Shown: positions 1 to 5,785 of the stretch, one piece after another
Position numbering within the stretch: position 1 is the stretch's first letter
How the letters are laid out: each line of letters begins with the position of its first letter
Origin: Lysobacterales bacterium
Lineage (GTDB): Bacteria > Pseudomonadota > Gammaproteobacteria > Xanthomonadales > Xanthomonadaceae
Length of the DNA stretch: 5,785 bases
NCBI GenBank assembly: GCA_020442545.1
Contig: JAGRJX010000206.1
Location: 1-5,785 of the forward strand
Reading direction: 5' to 3'
The notes under the pieces: generated by a model
What the model saw: only the letters and a program-made list of their open reading frames with translations
Databases searched by the model: none
What the model was told of the DNA's origin: nothing
Position numbers and translations under genes: made by a program

Positions 1-830
1 TCTACATCGGCCTGCCGCCGCTGTACAAGATCAAGCAGGGCAAGAGCGAGTTCTACATCAAGGACGACCCCGCGCTGAACGCCTACCTGATCAGCCACGC
101 GGTCGAAGGTGCGGAGTTGCTCTATGCCACGGACGCGCCGCCGGTCAGCGGCGAGGGTCTGGAGAAACTGATGCAGCAGTTCGTCGCCGCGGAGGATGCG
201 GTTGGTCGACTGTCGCACCGTTTCGACGCCGCGCTGCTGCAGGCCATGATCGAGCTGCCGGCGCTGGATGCCGACCGGCTGGATGACGCCAACGGCATGC
301 AGGCCTGGATTGCACGACTGCTCGGTGGCCTCAACGGCACCGGTCTGGGTCGGGCCCGTTACCAGGCCAGCGTCGAGGAGATGGGCGAGCAGAAGGGCCT
401 GCGCGTCAGCCGACGCCACCACGGTCTGGACGCCGAATTCCTGTTCCCGGCCAGCCTGTTCGCCAGCCCGGAGTTCCGCCCGATCCGTCAGGCCGCCGAA
501 GCGCTGGGCGACCTGGTGCAGGCCGGCGCCGAAGTGCGCCGCGGCAGCAAGGCGCAGCCGGTGAAGCGCTTCCGCGACGCCAATGCCTGGCTGCTCGAAG
601 AGGCCAAGAAGGGCCGAACCATCCAGCGCTTCAAGGGCCTGGGTGAGATGAACCCCGACCAGCTCTGGGACACCACGGTCAACCCGGAAACCCGGCGCCT
701 GCTCAAGGTGCGCATCGAGGACGCCGTCGCCGCCGACGAGATCTTCTCGACCCTGATGGGTGACGTGGTCGAGCCGCGCCGCAACTTCATCGAGGACAAC
801 GCGCTGAAGGTCGCCAACCTCGACGTCTAG
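1..830 (+). CDS. gyrB: DNA gyrase subunit B, C-terminal part (5' end outside window)
   Basis: This is the ATPase/TOPRIM subunit of DNA gyrase, which with GyrA introduces negative supercoils. The left edge cuts the gene; the first whole codon is at position 3 and the stop is TAG at 828-830, leaving 275 residues. The visible part opens with YIGLPPLYKIKQGK, matching the end of the TOPRIM region. It continues through a long variable stretch that corresponds to the roughly 165-residue insertion of Gram-negative GyrB. It ends with the highly conserved tail containing IQRFKGLGEMNPDQLW and the terminal EPRRNFIEDNALKVANLDV. The tail length fits the approximately 800-residue proteobacterial GyrB rather than the shorter insertion-free form. 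ParE is excluded by this insertion and by the terminal sequence. The TTG at 117 is internal and is not a start. gyrB normally sits near the origin after dnaA-dnaN-recF, which would lie to the left. Confidence 0.97.
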   Translation, partial: YIGLPPLYKIKQGKSEFYIKDDPALNAYLISHAVEGAELLYATDAPPVSGEGLEKLMQQFVAAEDAVGRLSHRFDAALLQAMIELPALDADRLDDANGMQAWIARLLGGLNGTGLGRARYQASVEEMGEQKGLRVSRRHHGLDAEFLFPASLFASPEFRPIRQAAEALGDLVQAGAEVRRGSKAQPVKRFRDANAWLLEEAKKGRTIQRFKGLGEMNPDQLWDTTVNPETRRLLKVRIEDAVAADEIFSTLMGDVVEPRRNFIEDNALKVANLDV

Positions 831-836
831 TCGGTC

Positions 837-1040
837 ATGAAGTCTTCGGACGAGTCATCGCTTGGCATTCTCCTGTCGTTCCTGGGAGTGGGCCTTCTCG
901 GGACGGTCGCGCTCACTTTCAGACACATGAGGCAATCCCCGGAGCTCACGTTTGCCGGTGCTCTTGTCGACGGGAAGTGGTGGTTGATCGGTATGTGGCT
1001 ATTGCTGGTCGTTGCGTTTTTCTTGGCGAAAGACGACTGA
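837..1040 (+). CDS. Small two-helix membrane protein, unknown function
   Basis: I do not recognise this 67-residue protein. It has two clear hydrophobic segments, about residues 9-28 and 47-64, separated by a short polar loop with RHMRQ. It begins with a Ser/Asp/Glu-rich tail and ends in KDD, so it would be a hairpin inner-membrane protein. The ATG lies 6 bases after the gyrB stop, so it would be read from the gyrB transcript. No good Shine-Dalgarno sequence precedes it (the upstream bases are GTCTAGTCGGTC), which weakens the call or implies translation by ribosomes finishing gyrB. Its GC content is visibly lower than that of its neighbours. The membrane pattern and the absence of any competing frame favour a real gene. 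The alternative is a chance open frame in a spacer. A homologue search of post-gyrB spacers in related genomes would settle it. Confidence 0.5.
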   Translation: MKSSDESSLGILLSFLGVGLLGTVALTFRHMRQSPELTFAGALVDGKWWLIGMWLLLVVAFFLAKDD

Positions 1041-1064
1041 AATCAGCGGAATTTCGAAACGACT

Positions 1065-1078
1065 CTTGCTAATGCAAG
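1065..1078. repeat. Short perfect palindrome overlapping the candidate -35 box
   Basis: CTTGC and GCAAG flank a TAAT centre. With a two-base bulge the stem extends to GA/TC at 1061-1062 and 1079-1080. It overlaps the candidate -35 box, so it could be an operator. It lacks a T-tract, so it is not a standard terminator. A 5-bp arm is easily found by chance. Confidence 0.3.
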
Positions 1079-1094
1079 TCAGCCCATGTGGAAT
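1066..1094 (+). promoter_or_regulatory. Candidate sigma70-type promoter for the 1181-3780 operon
   Basis: A TTGCTA box (1066-1071, 4 of 6 matches to TTGACA) and a TGGAAT box (1089-1094, 4 of 6 matches to TATAAT) are separated by exactly 17 bases. Transcription would start near 1101, giving a leader of about 80 bases. The region is less GC-rich than its surroundings. The match is moderate and was found by eye, so read-through from gyrB remains possible. Confidence 0.35.
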
Positions 1095-1180
1095 GGCTGG
1101 CAACGAAGTCCGGTAAAGCGGGTGCTGGGGAGCGTCCGCCAGAATGCTGATGACATGCCCGCCACAGTGATCGGGGATTC

Positions 1181-2791
1181 ATGAAAAAGACCCAGCTCTA
1201 TATCCTGGCGACGGTGATCGCCATCGCCGCGCTGTCGGCGATGTTCTACAAGTGGCGCGTGCTCAACTTCCCGCTGCAGCCGGTGGAAGGTGTCGAGCAG
1301 TGGACGCTGGAAGCGCGGATCGAATACCAGCCAAAGCGCGGGGCCAACACGGTCAGCCTGCAGCTGCCGAACAGCCCGCCGGGCTTTTCGGTGATCCGCG
1401 AGAATTTCATCGCGAAGAATTATTCGAAGCTCGAGGAAACCCACCGCGACGGCCGCGAAGTGCAGTGGGCAATCCGCCGCGCCCGCGGCACCCAGGCGCT
1501 GTACTACCGTGCCACGGTGGTGCGCAGCAATGACTACAGCGAACTGGACTTTGATGCCCGCGTCGGACAGCCGCCAGTGCTGGAAGAGCCTTATGCCACG
1601 GCCGCGCAGTCGCTGCTGGAGGATGTCCGCGAAGGCAGCGCCGACATCGCCACCTTCGCCCAGGAGCTGGTGCGTCGTTTCAACGCGGACTCACCCAGCG
1701 AAGAGGTTTCGCTGCTGCGCGACCAGCATCCGGATGCCGAAGGCCGTGCGCAGTTCCTCGCCGAACTGCTCGCCATCCGCAACATTCCCTCGCGGGTGAT
1801 CCACGGCATGCTGCTGGGCAAGGCCGCCGGCGACAGCGACATGCGGCCCTGGCTGCTGGTGCACAACGGCACCGACTGGATCACCATCGACCTGCGCACC
1901 GCCACCGACGGCTGGCCCCACGACCTGTTCCTGTGGAGCGCCAGCCGCCAGCCGCTGCTGCGGGTAGACGGCAACAGCAACGCCCATGTCAGCTTCAAGC
2001 AGAACCTGTTCATGGCTGATGCGGTGGAGGCAGCGCAGGACCGGCTAAAGGTCGAGAACCCCGACCTGATCAACTACTCGCTGTTCAGCCTGCCGCTGCA
2101 GTCGCAGGAGACCTACCGCATCCTGCTGATGGTGCCGGTTGGCGCCTTCATCATGCTGCTGCTGCGCAACCTGGTCGGCGTCAGCACCTTTGGCACCTTC
2201 ATGCCGGTGCTGGTAGCGCTGGCCTTCCGGCAGACGCACCTGCTGGCCGGCATCGCGCTGTTCGTGCTGGTGGTCGGCATGGGCCTGCTGGTGCGCTTCT
2301 ACCTGGAGCGATTGCGCCTGCTGCTGGTGCCAAGGCTGACGGCGGTGCTGATTCTCGTCGTGCTGCTGATGGCGCTGGTCAGCGTCATCAGCAACCGGCT
2401 TGGCATCGAGGTCGGCCTGTCGGTGGCGCTGTTCCCGATGGTGATCATGGCCATGACCATCGAACGCATGTCGGTGGCCTGGGAGGAGCGCGGTGCCTCG
2501 GCCGCCATGCGCGAAGGCACCGGCACCCTCATCGTTGCCGCCTTTGCGCACCTGGTGATGAGCTGGGCGCCGCTGGAGCACCTGGTGTTCGTGTTCCCTG
2601 AAATCCTCTTGCTGCTGTTTGCCTTCGCCCTGGTCATCGGCCGCTACTCCGGCTATCGACTCAGCGAATTGCTGCGTTTCCGCACGCTGGCCGACGAAGC
2701 CGAAGCCGAAGCACGGCGCCACGGCGCGCCGCCGCTGGCCGAAGCGGTGGCGGACGAGCCGGAGGACCTGCCGCGCGGGGATGATCGCTGA
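1181..2791 (+). CDS. Inner-membrane protein: inactive transglutaminase-like domain fused to 7 transmembrane helices (UUP1 family)
   Basis: The protein has 536 residues. An N-terminal anchor (about 7-25) follows MKKTQ. A periplasmic region (about 26-310) carries a transglutaminase-like fold, recognisable from AQFLAELLAIRNIPSRVIHG (190-209) and RPWLLVHNGTDWITIDL (222-238). Seven membrane helices follow at about 312-328, 332-349, 354-372, 384-404, 409-427, 446-463 and 468-488, then a charged Ala/Glu-rich cytosolic tail. Basic residues (R329, the R372-R385 stretch, R429-R444, R488-R501) fall in the predicted cytosolic loops, which supports this topology. The protein has no cysteine at all, and the HAW-type catalytic His position reads RPW; only the Asp (D237) remains, so it cannot be a transglutaminase. 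This matches the Transglut_i_TM plus 7TM_transglut architecture (Pfam families PF14400/PF14402 as I recall them). The stop overlaps the next gene's ATG by one base (TGATG), so the two are translationally coupled. The biochemical role is unknown; a periplasmic peptide-binding or substrate-presenting role is inference. Confidence 0.9.
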   Translation: MKKTQLYILATVIAIAALSAMFYKWRVLNFPLQPVEGVEQWTLEARIEYQPKRGANTVSLQLPNSPPGFSVIRENFIAKNYSKLEETHRDGREVQWAIRRARGTQALYYRATVVRSNDYSELDFDARVGQPPVLEEPYATAAQSLLEDVREGSADIATFAQELVRRFNADSPSEEVSLLRDQHPDAEGRAQFLAELLAIRNIPSRVIHGMLLGKAAGDSDMRPWLLVHNGTDWITIDLRTATDGWPHDLFLWSASRQPLLRVDGNSNAHVSFKQNLFMADAVEAAQDRLKVENPDLINYSLFSLPLQSQETYRILLMVPVGAFIMLLLRNLVGVSTFGTFMPVLVALAFRQTHLLAGIALFVLVVGMGLLVRFYLERLRLLLVPRLTAVLILVVLLMALVSVISNRLGIEVGLSVALFPMVIMAMTIERMSVAWEERGASAAMREGTGTLIVAAFAHLVMSWAPLEHLVFVFPEILLLLFAFALVIGRYSGYRLSELLRFRTLADEAEAEARRHGAPPLAEAVADEPEDLPRGDDR

Positions 2792-3780
2792 TGTTCAACC
2801 CGTTCCGCATCGCCCGGCGCCTGCGTGAAGTCGGTCTGGTCGGCATCGGCCAGCGCAATGCCGACTACGTGCTGCGCTACAACCCGCGAAAGTTCTACCC
2901 GCGCGTCGACGACAAGCTGCTGACCAAACGACTGGCGATTGCTGCCGGCCTGCCGGTACCGGAACTCTACGCCGTGGTCCGCGAGGAACACGAAATTGCC
3001 GACCTGCACGAGCAGCTGAAGGGGCGAGAGCAGTTCGTCGCCAAGCCCGCGCACGGCTCCGGCGGCGACGGCATCCTGGTGGTCAACGGCCGTCGCGGGG
3101 ATCGCTACCGGCGCAGCAACGGCTTGCTGATGTCGAGCAACGAGTTCGAGCATCACGTCTCCAACATGCTCTCCGGCCTGTATTCGCTGGGTGGCCATCC
3201 GGACCACGTGCTGATCGAATACTGCGTGCAGTTCGACCCGATCTTCGACCGCATCAGCTACAAGGGCGTGCCGGACATCCGCATCATCGTGTTCCAGGGC
3301 TATCCGGTGATGGCCATGGTGCGCCTGCCCACGCGCATGTCCGATGGCAAGGCCAACCTGCATCAGGGCGCCATCGGAGTCGGCATCGACATCGCTACCG
3401 GCACCACTGCGAAGGGCGTCTGGGGCAGTGAGCGCATTCGCGAACACCCCGACACCGAGAACACCATCGAGGGGTTGGCGATTCCGGGTTGGGAAAGTTT
3501 GCTGGAGATGGCGGCGCGCTGCTACGAGCTGTCCGGCCTCGGCTACATCGGCGTCGACTTTGTTCTGGACCGCAATCTGGGTCCGATGATTCTCGAACTC
3601 AACGCTCGCCCCGGCCTGGCCATCCAGATCGCGAATGCCACCGGGTTGCAGGGACGGCTGGCCAGGGTTCAGGCCATGGAGGAGGCGGCAACGCTGTCAC
3701 GCGACCCCATCGCGAGGGCGCGGTTCGCGCAGCAGGAGTTTGCCTTTCGGCGAAGCGGTGAAGTGCCCCGATCCGCATGA
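2791..3780 (+). CDS. ATP-grasp ligase, alpha-L-glutamate ligase-like (RimK-related)
   Basis: This cytosolic 329-residue protein has the ATP-grasp core. The nucleotide-binding lysine and glycine loop lie in FVAKPAHGSGGDGI (K85, G89-G94). Central substrate/phosphate residues include PDIR (161-164) and the basic stretch KANLHQGAIG (187-196). Metal ligands are likely D256 in GVDF and E269/N271 in ILELNARPGL. No signal or membrane segment is present. ATP-grasp ligases join a carboxylate to an amine or thiol through an acyl-phosphate; this subfamily is annotated as alpha-L-glutamate ligase-like or sugar-transfer-associated ATP-grasp, but its true substrate is not established. The start ATG overlaps the upstream stop by one base, and GGGGA (2777-2781) sits 9 bases before it, so the start is firm. 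Coupling to the membrane transglutaminase-like protein is the family's typical context and implies joint action at the inner membrane. All core catalytic residues appear present, so I expect an active enzyme. Confidence 0.92.
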   Translation: MFNPFRIARRLREVGLVGIGQRNADYVLRYNPRKFYPRVDDKLLTKRLAIAAGLPVPELYAVVREEHEIADLHEQLKGREQFVAKPAHGSGGDGILVVNGRRGDRYRRSNGLLMSSNEFEHHVSNMLSGLYSLGGHPDHVLIEYCVQFDPIFDRISYKGVPDIRIIVFQGYPVMAMVRLPTRMSDGKANLHQGAIGVGIDIATGTTAKGVWGSERIREHPDTENTIEGLAIPGWESLLEMAARCYELSGLGYIGVDFVLDRNLGPMILELNARPGLAIQIANATGLQGRLARVQAMEEAATLSRDPIARARFAQQEFAFRRSGEVPRSA

Positions 3781-3936
3781 TGGCGCGGCAGCGACCGGCA
3801 CAGCATCAGTCGCCAGGCAGCAGCCGTGATCGACGCGGATGGCGGCCGACATGCCCAGCTGGCCGCTCGAAACGGCGAGGGGGCGTCAACCCCGGCGCGG
3901 TCGCCGCTGCGTTAGCAAAGACAGGGGCTGATTGCC

Positions 3937-3956
3937 GTGCACGCGATGCAGTGCAC
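3937..3956. repeat. Inverted repeat of two GTGCAC palindromes
   Basis: Two copies of the self-complementary hexamer GTGCAC at 3937-3942 and 3951-3956 are separated by 8 bases. They can form a hairpin or serve as paired dimer sites about 1.3 helical turns apart centre to centre, some 120 bases upstream of the TPR start codon. An operator role is speculative. Confidence 0.3.
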
Positions 3957-4063
3957 AGAAATCGACCCAGATTGGGCTTGAGCGTCGCCCGGCTCACGGG
4001 TTAGCCTTGCTCGTTCACGTCGCCCATTGCGTCGTATGCGGTTTCCGGACACGACGGACAGCG

Positions 4064-4072
4064 AGGAGAGGA
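4064..4072 (+). promoter_or_regulatory. Strong Shine-Dalgarno site of the TPR gene
   Basis: AGGAGAGGA lies in the purine-rich run before the ATG at 4077, with AGGAG ending 8 bases upstream of it. It is the strongest ribosome binding site in the window and fixes the start of the TPR gene, suggesting high expression. Confidence 0.8.
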
Positions 4073-4076
4073 AAAC

Positions 4077-5354
4077 ATGAATGCAGGTCGAAACCTGAAG
4101 CAGGGCCTGTTGGCCATCGCCGTTGCCGCCATGCTGGCATCGCCTCTGGCCATTGCCCGCAAGAAGGCGGTAGAAAAGCCGGAGCCGAAGTATCCGAACG
4201 CGACCCGCGTGGATCCGGAGATCAAGCCGTCACGCGGCGTCAACAAGCAGCTGACCAAGATGTATGACCTTGCACAGGAAGATGGCAAGGAAAGCCAGGT
4301 CCGGCAGCTGGCCGAGGAGATCCTCACCCACAAGAAGGCCAGCGCCTATGATCGGGCCGTTGCCGACCAGACGCTTGCCTATCAGGCGATGGACAAGGAT
4401 GACTACGCCAAGGCGATCCAGTACCTGCAGCGCGCCATCGACGAGAACGCACTGCCCAATGACACGCATTACTCGATCATGCTCCAGGTGGCGCAGATGC
4501 AGCAGGCCGAGGACCAGCTGGCCGCAGCCGACCAGACCATCAAGCGTCTGATCGAGGAAACACGTTCGGACGGTCCCGAGTTCGTCGGCCTTCGCGGATC
4601 CATCAAGTATCAGCAGGATGATTGCGCGGGAGCGCTGCCGTTGATCAAGGACGCAATGGCCAAGTCAAAGGCGCAGGGACTCAAGCCGCAACCATCGTGG
4701 CCGCAGATCATGATTGCCTGCTATGCCGACCTGGACCAGCCCGGCGAGGCCATCAACGTGGCAAAGCAGCAGCTGGCGGATGATCCGGACAACACGACGC
4801 TTATCCGGAACCTGAGCACCGTCTATCTCCAGGCCGAGAAATATGCCGAGGCCACGGCGCTCCTCGAAGACGCCAAGGCGCGAGGGCTGATGACGGCCGA
4901 CCGTGACTACGAGCAGCTGTACCGCCTGTATCACTATGCCGAACAGGAAGACAAGGCGATTGCCACCATCGACGAGGGACTGGCCAAGGGCATCCTCCAG
5001 CCCAGCGCCGAGCTCTACCACCTGAAGGCGGAAGCCCTCTATTTTTCCGACCACACCGCCGAGGCCATTGACTGGTACGGCAAGGCCGGTGAGCTTTCCG
5101 ACAGTGGCGAAGACTACGTCAATCAGGCGCGCCTCCTCTACGAATCGGACCGCTACGCGGACGCCAAGGCCGCCGCCAACCGGGCACTGCAAAAGGGACT
5201 CAAGCGCCCCGGAGACGCCTGGATCGTGATCGGCGGTGCCGAACTCGGCATGAACAAGAAGGCGGCAGGCATAGCGGCATACAAGAAGGCCGCAGCCTAC
5301 CCGGAGACCAAGAAGGCCGCCGAGTCCTGGCTTCGTGCCAGCGGCGCCCTGTAG
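4077..5354 (+). CDS. Exported tetratricopeptide-repeat protein, probable TonB-system accessory
   Basis: The protein has 425 residues. It begins with a classical signal peptide: N-region with R5 and K8, hydrophobic core about 10-24, and an AIA motif ending at 27 as the likely cleavage site. The mature protein would then start with RKK, unusually basic directly after the cleavage site. The rest is almost entirely paired helices of the TPR/Sel1 superhelix kind. Likely units are near 93-126, 130-163, 167-200, 207-238, 240-270, 277-307, 311-342, 345-378 and 380-412, several with the A-x-x-x-Y/A pattern (for example DYAKAIQYLQRAI and KYAEATALLEDAK). It has two cysteines, C183 and C215. There is no lipobox and no second membrane segment, so a soluble periplasmic scaffold is expected. 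tonB follows about 140 bases downstream on the same strand. TPR proteins neighbouring TonB-ExbB-ExbD clusters are known in gammaproteobacteria, for example near the Vibrio TonB2 genes. Location and repeats are well supported; the TonB role is inferred from neighbourhood. Confidence 0.85.
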   Translation: MNAGRNLKQGLLAIAVAAMLASPLAIARKKAVEKPEPKYPNATRVDPEIKPSRGVNKQLTKMYDLAQEDGKESQVRQLAEEILTHKKASAYDRAVADQTLAYQAMDKDDYAKAIQYLQRAIDENALPNDTHYSIMLQVAQMQQAEDQLAAADQTIKRLIEETRSDGPEFVGLRGSIKYQQDDCAGALPLIKDAMAKSKAQGLKPQPSWPQIMIACYADLDQPGEAINVAKQQLADDPDNTTLIRNLSTVYLQAEKYAEATALLEDAKARGLMTADRDYEQLYRLYHYAEQEDKAIATIDEGLAKGILQPSAELYHLKAEALYFSDHTAEAIDWYGKAGELSDSGEDYVNQARLLYESDRYADAKAAANRALQKGLKRPGDAWIVIGGAELGMNKKAAGIAAYKKAAAYPETKKAAESWLRASGAL

Positions 5355-5362
5355 ATTTTCGA

Positions 5363-5385
5363 TGCCGGCGGTGCCGATGGTGCCG
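5363..5385. repeat. Three 9-base-spaced TGCCG repeats after the TPR stop
   Basis: TGCCG recurs at 5363, 5372 and 5381, exactly 9 bases apart, with partly conserved four-base spacers (GCGG, ATGG, TGTG). It starts 9 bases after the stop codon. The GC-rich symmetry allows weak hairpins but no T-tract follows. It may be chance or a decayed tandem duplication. Confidence 0.3.
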
Positions 5386-5395
5386 TGTGGCGACA

Positions 5396-5404
5396 TGTTA
5401 TAAG
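5396..5404 (+). promoter_or_regulatory. Candidate extended -10 promoter of tonB
   Basis: TGTTATAAG fits the extended -10 form TGnTATAAT with 5 of 6 matches in the hexamer. It is a conspicuous AT-rich island in very GC-rich DNA. The bases 17-18 upstream (near GATGGT) do not form a good -35 box, which is usual for extended -10 promoters. Transcription would start near 5411, giving a leader of about 85 bases. No Fur-box-like sequence was seen around it. Confidence 0.5.
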
Positions 5405-5429
5405 CTTCGTATCCCGTTGCCGCTAGGCG

Positions 5430-5454
5430 GTGCGCGTCGCAAGTCGACGGGCAC
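5430..5454 (+). promoter_or_regulatory. Hairpin in the tonB leader
   Basis: GTGC-G-CGTCG (5430-5439), a 5-base CAAGT loop and CGACG-G-GCAC (5445-5454) form a 9-bp stem with a single G-G mismatch. It would lie in the 5' untranslated region made from the extended -10 promoter, ending 41 bases before the tonB ATG. A smaller stem CCGC-TAG-GCGG (5420-5430) overlaps its first base. There is no T-tract, so it is not a normal terminator; an RNA-stability or regulatory role is possible. Confidence 0.4.
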
Positions 5455-5495
5455 GCTGGAACGGCCCCGGTCACAGCAAAGAGGTCAGGCCGCCA

Positions 5496-5785
<290 letters not shown>

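Larger units (their letters stand above)
1041..1180. other. Intergenic region between small membrane ORF and transglutaminase-like gene
   Basis: These 140 bases hold no convincing gene. They contain the candidate promoter and palindrome listed separately and a GGGGA ribosome binding site at 1173-1177. This site sits only 3 bases before the ATG at 1181, which is a little close. No T-tract terminator for the gyrB transcript is visible. Confidence 0.6.
3781..4076. other. Gene-free region of about 300 bases upstream of the TPR gene
   Basis: I see no convincing gene on either strand here; the short open frames are Arg/Pro/Ala-rich, as expected from GC-rich noncoding DNA. It contains several inverted repeats: GCGGCC/GGCCGC (3842-3847 and 3861-3866), GTGCAC pairs (3937-3956, listed separately) and GTCGT/ACGAC (4031-4035 and 4051-4055) around a TCCGGA palindrome. 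None is followed by a T-run, so no standard intrinsic terminator is evident for the ATP-grasp gene. I could not find a convincing -35/-10 pair; TTGAGC at 3978-3983 is the best -35 but has only a poor -10 partner. The promoter of the TPR gene should nevertheless lie here. Confidence 0.6.

Noticed and set aside
117..119. TTG as the start of a separate 237-residue protein
   Set aside because: The gyrB reading frame continues uninterrupted upstream to the window edge with conserved GyrB sequence, so this TTG is an internal leucine codon.
2045..2722. Minus-strand open frame (225 codons) rich in His and Gln
   Set aside because: It mirrors the Leu/Val/Met-rich membrane helices of the + strand protein; CTG and GTG codons read backwards give Gln and His. 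It is a composition artefact.
2653..3447. Long open frame on the minus strand (264 codons) across the ATP-grasp gene and the end of its upstream neighbour
   Set aside because: It is antisense to strongly supported genes, rich in His/Ala/Val/Asp as expected from the reverse of GC-rich codons, and has no recognisable domain.
3879..3893. GGGGG/CCCC inverted repeat as a terminator for the ATP-grasp gene
   Set aside because: The arm is only four bases, no T-tract follows, and it lies about 100 bases after the stop.
3777..4004. 75-codon open frame after the ATP-grasp gene
   Set aside because: It is Arg/Pro/Ala-rich with no domain and no ribosome binding site, consistent with translated noncoding DNA.

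Overview
The window looks like a stretch of chromosome close to the replication origin of a high-GC gammaproteobacterium of the Xanthomonadales/Lysobacter group. The evidence is the gyrB sequence style (a GyrB tail that still carries the long insertion of Gram-negative gyrases), the high-GC codon usage, and the order gyrB, small membrane protein, transglutaminase-like membrane protein, ATP-grasp ligase, tonB. From memory, tonB also lies a few genes after gyrB in Xanthomonas. The genus cannot be fixed from this sequence alone. All genes I accept are on the + strand.

Layout: (1) 1-830, the C-terminal third of gyrB, cut by the left edge. (2) 837-1040, a possible 67-residue two-helix membrane protein of unknown function. 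(3) 1041-1180, a short intergenic region with a candidate sigma70-type promoter whose -35 box lies in a small palindrome. (4) 1181-2791 and 2791-3780, a translationally coupled pair: a membrane protein with a catalytically dead periplasmic transglutaminase fold plus seven membrane helices, and a cytosolic ATP-grasp ligase related to the RimK/alpha-L-glutamate ligases. (5) 3781-4076, about 300 bases with no convincing gene, several small inverted repeats and a strong ribosome binding site at its right end. (6) 4077-5354, an exported tetratricopeptide-repeat (TPR) protein. (7) 5355-5495, a leader with an extended -10 promoter and a 9-bp hairpin. (8) 5496 to the right edge, the start of tonB, including a run of 13 consecutive prolines.

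Two themes stand out. The coupled pair at 1181-3780 belongs to a widespread but functionally unresolved class, predicted by comparative genomics to ligate an amino acid or peptide to an unknown substrate at the inner membrane. The usual aspartyl (retropepsin-like, 'ATP-dependent zinc protease') partner is not seen beside it here. The TPR protein followed by TonB suggests an accessory factor for TonB-dependent outer-membrane transport, although a separate promoter seems to lie between the two genes. I found no mobile element, CRISPR array, tRNA or rRNA. The window reads as an ordinary core-genome region with one poorly understood system, not as an accessory island.
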